64,000 bases of DNA from Mesorhizobium sp. (GTDB lineage Bacteria; Pseudomonadota; Alphaproteobacteria; Rhizobiales; Rhizobiaceae), in contig NZ_JAFKIC010000119.1 of the NCBI RefSeq assembly GCF_017306585.1, forward strand, positions 37,023 through 101,022, written 5' to 3'. A program made the position numbers and the translations under genes. Each line of letters starts with the position of its first letter. Positions within the stretch are counted from its first letter, which is position 1. This document shows positions 1 through 7,867 of the stretch, one piece after another. Below the pieces are notes generated by a model. The model saw nothing but the letters and a program-made list of their open reading frames with translations. It made no database searches and had not been told where the DNA came from.

Positions 1-677
1 TCGCGGCGTCGATCATGGTCTACCTGCTGGTCGGCCCGCTCAAGCCGGCCACCTCGCAGGCGCCGCAGACCCGCAACTTCCTCGCCGGCGCGGAATTGCC
101 GAAGCTCAACTGGATCATCGAGCTGTTCGGCGCCAAGATCCGTTCGGCGCCGCTCAACATCACCTTCCTGCTGGCGCTCATCATGGCCTTCCTGGTCTGG
201 CTGCTGATCTGGCGCACCCGGCTCGGCTACGAGATGCGCACCTATGGCCACAGCCCGAAGGCGGCACGCTATGCCGGTATTTCGGAGACCCGCATCATCA
301 TCACCGCCATGATGATATCCGGTGCTCTCGCCGGCATGATGGCGCTCAACCCTGTCATGGGCGACCAGCACAATGTGGCGATCGATTTCGTCTCTGGCGC
401 CGGCTTCGTCGGCATCGCGGTGGCCCTGATGGGCCGCCTGCATCCTGTCGGCATCGTGCTGGCGGCGATCCTGTTCGGCATGCTCTATCAGGGTGGCGCC
501 GAACTCGCCTTCGAGATGCCGGCGATCAGCCGCGACATGATCGTCATCATCCAGGGCCTGGTCATCCTGTTCGCCGGCGCGCTCGAACACATGTTCAGGC
601 CTTACATCCAGGCGCTGTTCGCCTCGTTCAGTCCGAGGTCGGTGGGGATGGAAGCGGTCAAGGGAAAGGGCGCCTGA
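1..677 (+). CDS. ABC transporter permease, nucleoside-type (5' end outside window)
   Basis: This is the C-terminal part of an inner-membrane permease; the frame is open to the left edge, so the ATG at 15 is probably internal. About 220 residues are visible with several hydrophobic segments and the BPD_transp_2 (LivH/RbsC-like) loop GYEMRTYGHSPKAARYAGI. The family forms the channel half of importers for branched amino acids, sugars or nucleosides. A nucleoside substrate is inferred from the cytidine deaminase and two nucleoside phosphorylases downstream. The stop is 1 base before the next permease start, so the two are co-translated and probably form a heterodimeric channel. The ATPase and binding protein would lie upstream, outside the window. 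Confidence 0.85.
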   Translation, partial: AASIMVYLLVGPLKPATSQAPQTRNFLAGAELPKLNWIIELFGAKIRSAPLNITFLLALIMAFLVWLLIWRTRLGYEMRTYGHSPKAARYAGISETRIIITAMMISGALAGMMALNPVMGDQHNVAIDFVSGAGFVGIAVALMGRLHPVGIVLAAILFGMLYQGGAELAFEMPAISRDMIVIIQGLVILFAGALEHMFRPYIQALFASFSPRSVGMEAVKGKGA

Positions 678-678
678 G

Positions 679-1749
679 ATGGATACCGTCAACGCCATCG
701 TCCAGGTCCTGGACTCCACCATCCGCCTCTCGGTGCCGCTGCTGCTTGCTTGCCTCGCCGGCCTCTATTCCGAGCGCTCCGGCATTTTCGACATCGGTCT
801 CGAAGGCAAGATGCTGGTCGGCGCCTTCGCGGGTGCCGCCGCGGCCTCCGTCTTCCATTCCGCCTTCATCGGCCTCGGCATGGCCATCCTGATCTCGGTC
901 GCCTTCGCCATGGTGCACGGCTTTGCCTCGATCACCCATCGCGGCAACCAGATCGTCTCGGGCGTCGCCATCAACTTCATTGCCGCCGGCTCGACAATCA
1001 TCCTCGGCCAGGCCTGGTTCCAGCAGGGCGGGCGCACGCCCGCGCTTGGCCCGGGCGAACGGTTCGAATCGATAACCGCCGACGTGATCTCGAACTTCCT
1101 CGCCACGTACAGTTTCAGCACCGCCAGCTTTGCCGATCTGCTAGTTTCGATACGCGGGCTCATCCTCTACCTCCCGGCGCTGTTGTTCGACGCCATTGCA
1201 AGAATCCCCGGCATCGGTCCGATATTCGCCGAGCTTGTGCTGGGCCATTCCATCCTCGTCTACTTCGCATTCGCCATGGTGCCGTTCACCTGGTGGGTGC
1301 TGTTTCGCACCCGCTTCGGCCTCAGGCTGCGCGCCGTCGGCGAGAACCCGGCCGCCGTCGACACCGCCGGCATTTCCGTCGCCTGGCTGCGCTACCGTGC
1401 GCTGATCTGCACCGGCATCCTCACGGGCGTCGCCGGCGCCTATCTGTCGATGGTGCAGAATGGCGGCTTCGTGAAGGACATGACCGCCGGCAAGGGTTAT
1501 ATCGCGCTGGCGGCGCTGATCTTCGCCAAGTGGAAGCCGGTCAACGCCATGTTCGCCTGTCTGCTGTTCGGCTTCCTCGACGCAGCGTCGATCCGCCTGC
1601 AGGGCTCGCCGCTGCCCGTCATCGGCAAGGTGCCGGCGCAGTTCATGCAGGCCCTGCCCTATGTGCTCACCGTCATCCTGCTTGCCGGCTTCATCGGCAA
1701 GGCGATCCCGCCGCGCGCCGGCGGCGTTCCCTATGTCAAGGAACGCTGA
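679..1749 (+). CDS. ABC transporter permease, nucleoside-type
   Basis: A 356-residue polytopic membrane protein, the second permease of the importer. The loop FGLRLRAVGENPAAVDTAGI matches the conserved cytoplasmic EAA-like loop of BPD_transp_2 permeases, and hydrophobic segments cover most of the chain. It starts 1 base after the stop of the upstream permease and is followed by a terminator-like hairpin at 1763-1788. Nucleoside specificity is inferred from the genes that follow (cdd, punA, deoA); the protein alone only shows the permease family. Both permeases have full transmembrane character, as expected of a heterodimer. Confidence 0.88.
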   Translation: MDTVNAIVQVLDSTIRLSVPLLLACLAGLYSERSGIFDIGLEGKMLVGAFAGAAAASVFHSAFIGLGMAILISVAFAMVHGFASITHRGNQIVSGVAINFIAAGSTIILGQAWFQQGGRTPALGPGERFESITADVISNFLATYSFSTASFADLLVSIRGLILYLPALLFDAIARIPGIGPIFAELVLGHSILVYFAFAMVPFTWWVLFRTRFGLRLRAVGENPAAVDTAGISVAWLRYRALICTGILTGVAGAYLSMVQNGGFVKDMTAGKGYIALAALIFAKWKPVNAMFACLLFGFLDAASIRLQGSPLPVIGKVPAQFMQALPYVLTVILLAGFIGKAIPPRAGGVPYVKER

Positions 1750-1762
1750 GCGCAATGCTCGA

Positions 1763-1788
1763 CCCGGTGCGCCGAAGCGCCGGGTTTT
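1763..1788 (+). terminator. Intrinsic terminator or attenuator between permease and cdd
   Basis: CCCGGTGC, a 6-base loop and GCGCCGGG form an 8-bp stem with one G-T wobble, followed by TTTT. It lies 14 bases after the permease stop and 28 bases before cdd, so it may lower expression of the catabolic genes relative to the transporter. Confidence 0.55.
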
Positions 1789-1816
1789 GGACATGATCAT
1801 CGGAGAGAACTGCTGA

Positions 1817-2209
1817 ATGTCGCATGATCTGTTCGAAGCCGCCAAGGCTGCCATGGCCAAGGCCTATGCGCCCTATTCGAAGTTTCCGGTCGGCGCCGCC
1901 CTGCGCACCGAGGATGGACGCGTCTTTACCGGCGCCAACATCGAGGTCGCCTCCTATCCGGAAGGCTGGTGCGCCGAAACGACGGCGCTTGGCCACTACA
2001 TCATGGCCGGCGGCGGCAGGATCGTCGAGATCGCCGTGCTCGCTGAACGCATGGCCAAATGTTCGCCTTGCGGCGGCTGCCGCCAGCGACTGGCCGAATT
2101 CTGCCGCCCCGACACAAAACTCTATCTCTGCGATAACGCCGGCGTCGCCGAGACAGTGACAATGGGCGATATGCTGCCCTACGGGTTCCGTGGCGACATT
2201 CTCAAATAG
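1817..2209 (+). CDS. cdd: Cytidine deaminase
   Basis: Zinc-dependent deaminase converting cytidine and deoxycytidine to uridine and deoxyuridine in pyrimidine salvage. The 130-residue length is typical of the tetrameric class. The zinc site is visible as WCAETTAL, where Cys replaces the His of the dimeric class and Glu is the proton shuttle, and as SPCGGCRQ with the two other Cys ligands. The N-terminal YAPYSKFPVGAAL is the usual substrate-binding stretch. A GGAG sits about 11 bases before the ATG. It is followed after 13 bases by purine nucleoside phosphorylase in the same direction. Confidence 0.95.
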   Translation: MSHDLFEAAKAAMAKAYAPYSKFPVGAALRTEDGRVFTGANIEVASYPEGWCAETTALGHYIMAGGGRIVEIAVLAERMAKCSPCGGCRQRLAEFCRPDTKLYLCDNAGVAETVTMGDMLPYGFRGDILK

Positions 2210-2222
2210 AGAGCGGGCTGAC

Positions 2223-3032
2223 ATGACGGAAAAGACGGTGGACCATCTGATCGAAAGGCTGGACGGCCTGGCGCCGTCGACTGCGATGGTGCTGGGATCG
2301 GGGCTCGGCGTCCTGGTCGACCGGATAGAAAATCCGGTCCGTGTCTCCTATGCCGATCTGCCCGGTTTCCCGAGCAGCGGCGTCAGCGGCCACGCCGGCG
2401 AGGTGGTGGCCGGCCTTTTTGCCGGCACGCCGGTGCTGATGCTGTCCGGCCGCGCCCACTACTATGAGCACGGTGACGCGGCAGCCATGCGCCCGGTGCT
2501 GGAAGTGCTTGCCGGCATCGGCATCACGAAACTGATCCTCACCAATGCCGCCGGCTCGGTCGATCCCGATATGCCGCCGGGCTCGGTGATGCTGATCACG
2601 GACCACATCAATTTCTCCGGCACCAACCCGCTGATCGGCGAGCCCAGCGACCGCCGCTTCGTCGGCCTGACCGAGGCCTATGATGCCGGCATCCGCAACG
2701 CGATCGAGCGTGCCGCGAAGGCGACCGGCACCCAACTGCACAAGGGCGTCTACATGTGGTTTTCCGGCCCGTGCTTCGAAACGCCGGCCGAAATCCGCAT
2801 GGCGCGCATCATGGGCGCCAATGCCGTCGGTATGTCGACCGTGCCGGAAGTCATTCTCGCCCGTTTCCTCGGCCTGCGCGTCGCCGCCTGCTCCGTCATC
2901 ACCAACCTGGCGGCCGGCATGACCGGCGCCGAGCTTTCGCACCAGGAGACCAAGGACATGGCGCCGGTGGGCGGATCGCGGCTGGCCACGGTCCTGCAGC
3001 GTGTGTTCCGCGACGGGCTGCTGGAGAGCTGA
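2223..3032 (+). CDS. punA: Purine nucleoside phosphorylase, class II trimeric type
   Basis: Phosphorolysis of purine nucleosides to base and (deoxy)ribose 1-phosphate. The 269-residue product has the family marks: VLGSGLG near the N terminus (phosphate loop), SGRAHYYE, TNAAGS, and GPCFETPAEIR. The ATG at 2223 gives the usual length; the frame extends upstream to a GTG at 2190 inside cdd, but that extension has no family sequence. The stop overlaps the deoA start by one base (TGATG), so the two are translationally coupled. The gene symbol follows punA-type enzymes. Confidence 0.9.
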   Translation: MTEKTVDHLIERLDGLAPSTAMVLGSGLGVLVDRIENPVRVSYADLPGFPSSGVSGHAGEVVAGLFAGTPVLMLSGRAHYYEHGDAAAMRPVLEVLAGIGITKLILTNAAGSVDPDMPPGSVMLITDHINFSGTNPLIGEPSDRRFVGLTEAYDAGIRNAIERAAKATGTQLHKGVYMWFSGPCFETPAEIRMARIMGANAVGMSTVPEVILARFLGLRVAACSVITNLAAGMTGAELSHQETKDMAPVGGSRLATVLQRVFRDGLLES

Positions 3033-4348
3033 TGCTTCCCCAGGAGATCATCCGCCACAAGCGCGACGGGCAGAGGCTGCCTGCTGCCGAAATCGCGGCC
3101 TTCATCGAAGGCGTGACGTCGGGCGCCATCACCGACGGCCAGGTCGCGGCTTTCGCGATGGCGGTGTTCTTCAACGGCATGAACCGCGACGAAGCCGTGG
3201 CGATGACGCTGGCCATGCGCGATTCCGGCGACGTGCTCGACTGGTCGGACCTGCCGGGCCCGGTCACCGACAAGCATTCCACGGGTGGCGTCGGCGACAA
3301 TGTCTCGCTGATGCTGGCGCCGATTGTCGCCGCCTGCGGCGCCTATGTGCCGATGATCTCGGGCCGCGGTCTTGGCCATACCGGCGGCACGCTGGACAAG
3401 ATGGACGCGATACCGGGCTATGTCAGCCAGCCCGACATCGCCCTGTTCCGCAAGGCGGTGCTGGAGACGGGCTGCGCCATCATCGGCCAGACCGCCGATC
3501 TCGCACCCGCCGACCGCCGGCTCTATTCTATCCGCGACGTGACGGGAACCGTGGAATCGATCCCGCTGATCACCGCCTCGATCCTGTCGAAGAAGCTCGC
3601 GGCCGGCCTGCGGTCCCTGGTGCTGGACGTCAAGGTCGGCAATGGCGCCTTCATGGAGAAGTCGCGTGACGCCACGGCACTTGCCAATAGCCTGGTCGAG
3701 GTCGCCAGCGGCGCCGGACTGAAGGTCTCGGCGCTGATTACCGGCATGAACGAACCGCTGGCCTCGGCCGCCGGCAACGCCGTCGAGGTGCGCAACGCCG
3801 TCGATTTTCTGACCGGCCGCCTGCGCGACCATCGGCTGGAGGATGTGACGCTGGCGCTGGCCGCCGAAATGCTGCAATCGGCAGGCCTGGTGTCGTCCAA
3901 CCAGGACGGCATGCGGCGCGCGACCGAGACGCTGGCCAGCGGCCGCGCCGCCGCGACTTTCGCGCGCATGGTGACGGTGCTTGGCGGCCCCGCGGATTTT
4001 GTCGAGAGGCCGGAAAAATACCTGCCGCGGGCGGCAACGGAGTTGGCGGTCCGGGCCTCGGCGGACGGCTTCGTCACCGGCATCGCCACCCGCGATATCG
4101 GTCTCGCGGTCGTTGGCCTCGGCGGCGGACGCACACGGCCCGACGACAAGATCGATCCGGCCGTCGGCGTCACCAGGCTGCTGCCTATTGGCGCTGAAGT
4201 GCAGGCCGGAGATACGCTGGCGCTGATCCACGCCCGTTCACCGCTCGACGCCGAGGCGGCGGTCGCGACCGTGCTGTCGGCCTATGCGATCGGCAGTTCG
4301 AAACCGCCGGCCGACAAGACCGTCATCCGGCGCATCCTGCCGCGCTAG
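3032..4348 (+). CDS. deoA: Thymidine phosphorylase
   Basis: Converts thymidine and deoxyuridine plus phosphate to the base and 2-deoxyribose 1-phosphate. The 438-residue chain carries the glycosyl-transferase family 3 signature HSTGGVGDNVSLMLAPIVAA and SGRGLGHTGGTLDKM, the phosphate and pyrimidine sites of DeoA. The start at 3032 overlaps the stop of the preceding gene by one base and is preferred over an upstream in-frame start at 2756. It ends base-to-base against the convergent protease gene with no terminator between. Together with cdd and punA it allows use of nucleosides as carbon or base source. Confidence 0.95.
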   Translation: MLPQEIIRHKRDGQRLPAAEIAAFIEGVTSGAITDGQVAAFAMAVFFNGMNRDEAVAMTLAMRDSGDVLDWSDLPGPVTDKHSTGGVGDNVSLMLAPIVAACGAYVPMISGRGLGHTGGTLDKMDAIPGYVSQPDIALFRKAVLETGCAIIGQTADLAPADRRLYSIRDVTGTVESIPLITASILSKKLAAGLRSLVLDVKVGNGAFMEKSRDATALANSLVEVASGAGLKVSALITGMNEPLASAAGNAVEVRNAVDFLTGRLRDHRLEDVTLALAAEMLQSAGLVSSNQDGMRRATETLASGRAAATFARMVTVLGGPADFVERPEKYLPRAATELAVRASADGFVTGIATRDIGLAVVGLGGGRTRPDDKIDPAVGVTRLLPIGAEVQAGDTLALIHARSPLDAEAAVATVLSAYAIGSSKPPADKTVIRRILPR

Positions 4349-4912
4349 TTACTGCACCAGCAGCAATGTCCCGTTCTCGACCTGATATTTGCCGAGCCGG
4401 CTGAGGAAGCTCATGCCGATCAGGTTGGTTTGCAGGGCTTTGTCGTCGAGCACCATGGCTTGCACGTCGTTGACGGTGATGCTGCCGATCTGCAGGCGAT
4501 CGATCATCGCCACGGCTGCCTTGATCGTGCCGTTGGCGGTGTTGACCTCACGGTTGAAGTCGGACGCATTCAAGGACAATCCGATCCTGCGCGCCGTCGA
4601 GCTGTTGATGGCGACCAGCGTCGCCCCGGTGTCGATCATGCCGTCTATCTGACGGCCATTGAGCTTGAAGGTCGACGAGAAATGCCCGCGCCCGTCCGCG
4701 CTGACCACCACCTTGCGGCCGGTCGGCAATGGCGCCAGCGGCTTGTCGGGAACGGAGGCCAGGTTGACCTGCGGCTCGGCGTCGGCGGCGGGCTTGGCCG
4801 TCACCGCCGACTTCAGCAGATGCTCGAACATCTCTGGGTTCGACTGGTAGACAACCGGGATCGATGCCGATGCACCGGCAAAGACGCTGAGGATGAGAAG
4901 CTTGCGCAACAT
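4349..4912 (-). CDS. Retropepsin-like clan AA aspartic protease, exported
   Basis: Small single-domain aspartic protease of the TIGR02281 type found across alphaproteobacteria. After an N-terminal hydrophobic segment (LRKLLILSVFAGASASIPVV), the catalytic loop MIDTGATLVAI holds the single Asp-Thr-Gly that would pair with its partner in a homodimer. LIGMSFLSRLGKYQVE near the C terminus is the second conserved block. The start at 4912 (187 aa) is preferred. An upstream ATG at 4930 lies in the dispersed repeat at 4927-5002 and adds only a basic six-residue leader. Substrate is unknown; a membrane anchor with the catalytic domain in the periplasm is inferred. Confidence 0.8.
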   Translation of the reverse strand: MLRKLLILSVFAGASASIPVVYQSNPEMFEHLLKSAVTAKPAADAEPQVNLASVPDKPLAPLPTGRKVVVSADGRGHFSSTFKLNGRQIDGMIDTGATLVAINSSTARRIGLSLNASDFNREVNTANGTIKAAVAMIDRLQIGSITVNDVQAMVLDDKALQTNLIGMSFLSRLGKYQVENGTLLLVQ

Positions 4913-4926
4913 GGATCGGCCCCGCC

Positions 4927-5002
4927 GCATGACCCCCGAAACCGTGACCGATTTTCGGAAAGGATCATGCGCAAAATCAGAGTGCTACAGCGTCCTTTGC
5001 GC
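4927..5002. repeat. Dispersed palindromic intergenic repeat
   Basis: Two nested dyads. GCATGACC at 4927 pairs with GATCATGC ending at 4970, with CCGAAA and TTTCGG inside. GCGCAAA (4969-4975) pairs with TTTGCGC (4996-5002). The first unit matches the better-preserved copy at 27836-27884, including the CCGAAA...TTTTCGG core and GATCATGC end. The rest of 4913-5136 shows no gene. Confidence 0.65.
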
Positions 5003-5136
5003 GTCCGAGTCGACGCGTGGCCCTGTAGTGAGTGCCAATCCTTTAGCGCTACATGGTATTTGCCGCTTTAACGCAGGCGAAAACCCCGCCATTGCGTAAA
5101 CATTCGGTAAATCGCCCCGATCGCCTTTGCCGGGTA

Positions 5137-5766
5137 CTACTTGGTCCCGTACATGCGGTCGCCCGCATCACCAAGGCCGGGCATGATGTAGCCCTTCTCG
5201 TTGAGCTGGCGATCGATGGACGCCGTGAACACCGGAACGTCGGGATGCGCCTTGGTGAAGCGCTCGATGCCTTCGGGCGCCGCCAGCAGGCACAGGAACC
5301 GGATGTTGGTGGCGCCGCGCCCTTTCAGCTTGTCGATCGCCGCAATCGCCGAGTTGGCTGTCGCCAGCATCGGATCGACAACGATGATCAGCCGGTCGGC
5401 GAGATCGCTCGGCGCCTTGAAGAAGTACTCGACCGCCTCGAGCGTCTCATGGTCGCGGTAGAGGCCGATATGGGCCACACGCGCCGCCGGCACCAGGTCG
5501 AGCAGGCCTTCGAGCAGGCCATTGCCGGCGCGCAGCACCGAGGCGAACACCAGCTTCTTGCCTTCCAGCGTCGGCGCTTCCATCTCCTCGATCGGGGTTT
5601 CGATGGTGGTGGTGGTCAGTTCGAGATTGCGCGTGACCTCATAGCCGAGCAGCAGCGATATCTCGCGCAGCAACCGCCTGAAGCCGGCCGTCGAGGTCTC
5701 CTTCTTGCGCATGATTGTCAGCTTGTGCTGGACAAGCGGATGATCGACGACGGTGACGCCCTTCAT
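5137..5766 (-). CDS. upp: Uracil phosphoribosyltransferase
   Basis: Makes UMP from uracil and PRPP, returning bases released by the phosphorylases to the nucleotide pool. The start at 5766 gives 209 residues, the family length, and has AGGAGA five bases upstream; a start at 5799 would add 11 residues without family similarity. Visible motifs are [14 protein letters not shown] at the N terminus, [14 protein letters not shown], the PRPP loop [12 protein letters not shown], and [13 protein letters not shown] at the C terminus (uracil site). The PRPP loop has TANSA where many enzymes have TGGSA. Confidence 0.95.
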   Translation of the reverse strand: MKGVTVVDHPLVQHKLTIMRKKETSTAGFRRLLREISLLLGYEVTRNLELTTTTIETPIEEMEAPTLEGKKLVFASVLRAGNGLLEGLLDLVPAARVAHIGLYRDHETLEAVEYFFKAPSDLADRLIIVVDPMLATANSAIAAIDKLKGRGATNIRFLCLLAAPEGIERFTKAHPDVPVFTASIDRQLNEKGYIMPGLGDAGDRMYGTK

Positions 5767-5911
5767 GATGTTCTCCTGATGCGTGTCGCTCCCAAGCACG
5801 GATGGACCTTGCGGACATGTCGCGCTTCAAGCTGCTTGGGTGAACCCTAGCGGCAATGCACCGGCCAAGGAACCGCTTGGCCGGCACCGACCACAGTTTT
5901 GTCGGGAGAAA

Positions 5912-6886
5912 TCAGCGGGCGGCGCCGTTCAGCCGCGCAAGAAGTGCTGCCTTGGTCTTCCTGTCGACGAAAGCCGCCTCGATGGCCGTTCGCGTGACGT
6001 TGGCCAAGGCCTTCTCGTTCATCGCGAAATGATCCGACGCGATATCGTATTCGCGCTTCAGCGAGGTCCAGAAATAAGGTGGATCGTCCGAATTGAGCGT
6101 CACCTTGCAGCCCGCCGCCTGAAGCGCGGGAAACGGGTGGTCGGCGAAACTGTCGAACACCTTGAGCGCGATGTTGGAACCTGGGCAGCATTCCAGCACC
6201 ACGCCCTCATCCGCGATGCGGCGGACAAGGTCCGGGTTTTCGATGGCGCGCACGCCGTGGCCGATGCGCGAGGGACGGATATGGTCGAGCGCGGCCTGGA
6301 CCGTCTCCCAGCCCGTCAACTCGCCGGCATGCACGGTGATGCCGAGCCCGGCCTCGCGCGCGATCTCGAACGCCCTGACATAGTCTTCCATCTCGCCCAT
6401 GCGCTCGTCGCCGGCAACGCCGAAGCCGGTGACCAGCGGGTGCCCGCAGCGCGCCGCGAAACGCGCCGCCTGCTCGATCGATTCCACGCCGACATGGCGC
6501 ACGCCGGTGACGATCATGCGGCCCTCTATGCCGGTCTTGGCCTTGGCGCGCGCCATGCCTTCGCCGAGCGCGTCCGTATAGGCCTTGGGCGACAGCCCGG
6601 CCTTCGTCGCATGGTCCGGCGAGGTGAACACTTCCGAATAGATCGCGCCGTCGCGGGCGAGGCTGGTCAGGTAATGATCAGCCAGCCGCGCATAATCCTC
6701 CTCGGTGCGAAACAGATCGGCCGAAAAATCGTAAGCCGCGAGGAACGAGGTGAAATCATGCCAGACGAAGGAGCCGTTCTGGATATAGGGCGAGGTATCC
6801 TTGCCGTATTTCTGCGCCTGGCGGATGACGAGCTCGGGCGCCGCTGCCCCTTCAATGTGGCAGTGCAATTCCGCTTTCAAAGGCAT
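5912..6886 (-). CDS. add: Adenosine deaminase
   Basis: Zinc amidohydrolase converting adenosine and deoxyadenosine to inosine forms, which feed PNP. The 324-residue TIM-barrel protein shows the metal-binding LHCHIEG at residues 7-13, TVHAGE (His ligand and catalytic Glu), RIGHGVRA, and LNSDDPPYF with the metal-binding Asp pair. Adenine deaminases of the same superfamily are an alternative, but the HAGE and RIGHG context fits Add. It is separated from upp by 145 bases in the same direction and is divergent from ubiE over a 134-base spacer. Confidence 0.87.
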   Translation of the reverse strand: MPLKAELHCHIEGAAAPELVIRQAQKYGKDTSPYIQNGSFVWHDFTSFLAAYDFSADLFRTEEDYARLADHYLTSLARDGAIYSEVFTSPDHATKAGLSPKAYTDALGEGMARAKAKTGIEGRMIVTGVRHVGVESIEQAARFAARCGHPLVTGFGVAGDERMGEMEDYVRAFEIAREAGLGITVHAGELTGWETVQAALDHIRPSRIGHGVRAIENPDLVRRIADEGVVLECCPGSNIALKVFDSFADHPFPALQAAGCKVTLNSDDPPYFWTSLKREYDIASDHFAMNEKALANVTRTAIEAAFVDRKTKAALLARLNGAAR

Positions 6887-7020
6887 TCAAACATCCCGTC
6901 GGTCAGTCCAGGTCTTCAAAACCCACCACCTGGAAGCGCGGCTGAACACCGCGCCTTAAACAATAGCGCCCGCACCATCGATCGGCTATGGTCCCGCCGG
7001 TTTTATGACGGATCAAAAAA

Positions 7021-7797
7021 ATGTCAGTTGAGAGAACCACGGCCGCGGGCGGCATGGAAACCTCCTATGGTTTCAAGCGTGTGGGGGAAGGCGAGAAGCA
7101 GTCCCTGGTCAACGATGTTTTCCACAGGGTCGCCAACCGCTACGACCTGATGAACGATCTGATGTCGGGCGGCCTGCACCGGCTGTGGAAGGATGCAATG
7201 GTCGCCTGGCTCAACCCGCCGAAGCGGTCGGGCTGGAAAGTCCTGGACGTGGCCGGCGGCACCGGCGACATCGCCTTCCGCATCATCGATGCCAGCCGCG
7301 GCAACGCCCATGCCACCGTGCTCGACATCAACGGCTCGATGCTTGCCGTCGGCCGTGACCGGGCCGAAAAAAAGGGCTTGGCTAGCAGCACCGACTTCGT
7401 CGAGGCCAATGCCGAGGAATTGCCTTTCCCCGACGCCACCTTCGACGCCTACACCATCGCTTTCGGCATCCGTAACGTGCCACGCATCGATGTCGCGCTT
7501 GGCGAGGCCTTCCGCGTGCTGAAGCCCGGCGGGCGGTTCCTGTGCCTGGAGTTTTCCGAGGTCGAGATGCCGCTGCTCGACAAGGCCTACGAGGCCTGGT
7601 CCTTCAACGCCATTCCCAGGATCGGCAAGATGGTCACCGGCGACGGCGAGCCTTATTCCTATCTGGTCGAGTCGATCGCGAAATTCCCCAACCAGCAGAA
7701 TTTCGCGGCGATGATTTCCCGCGCCGGTTTCGATCGCGTTTCCTTCCGCAACTATTCCGGCGGCATCGCGGCACTGCATTCGGGCTGGAAACTTTGA
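7021..7797 (+). CDS. ubiE: Ubiquinone biosynthesis C-methyltransferase
   Basis: SAM-dependent methyltransferase acting on 2-polyprenyl-6-methoxy-1,4-benzoquinol (and demethylmenaquinone in organisms that make it). The 258-residue protein has the Ubie signature [18 protein letters not shown], motif [15 protein letters not shown], and [20 protein letters not shown]. The C terminus [14 protein letters not shown] is the usual UbiE ending. It starts after a short AT-rich run and is followed after 70 bases by ubiB; ubiE-ubiB-coaBC is a common alphaproteobacterial order. Confidence 0.96.
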   Translation: MSVERTTAAGGMETSYGFKRVGEGEKQSLVNDVFHRVANRYDLMNDLMSGGLHRLWKDAMVAWLNPPKRSGWKVLDVAGGTGDIAFRIIDASRGNAHATVLDINGSMLAVGRDRAEKKGLASSTDFVEANAEELPFPDATFDAYTIAFGIRNVPRIDVALGEAFRVLKPGGRFLCLEFSEVEMPLLDKAYEAWSFNAIPRIGKMVTGDGEPYSYLVESIAKFPNQQNFAAMISRAGFDRVSFRNYSGGIAALHSGWKL

Positions 7798-7826
7798 GGC
7801 TGCGCCGCATGTCCCAGCCCCGATTT

Positions 7827-7857
7827 GTCCCGCGCCGGTTCGAGGAACCGGCGGGAC
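7827..7857 (+). promoter_or_regulatory. Stable hairpin immediately upstream of ubiB
   Basis: GTCCCG-CG-CCGGTTC, loop GAG, GAACCGG-CGGGAC gives a 13-bp stem with a two-base bulge. It ends one base before the GGAAG ribosome-binding site of ubiB (ATG 7868). There is no T-run, so a role in mRNA stability or initiation is more likely than termination. Confidence 0.5.
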
Positions 7858-7867
7858 GGAAGCGGCC

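Noticed and set aside
2756-3031. N-terminal extension of thymidine phosphorylase
   Set aside because: It runs through the purine nucleoside phosphorylase gene; the family begins at 3032, coupled by a TGATG overlap.
5783-7150. 455-residue + strand frame across adenosine deaminase
   Set aside because: Shadow of add on the other strand; the add frame has the complete HxH, HAGE and NSDD motifs.
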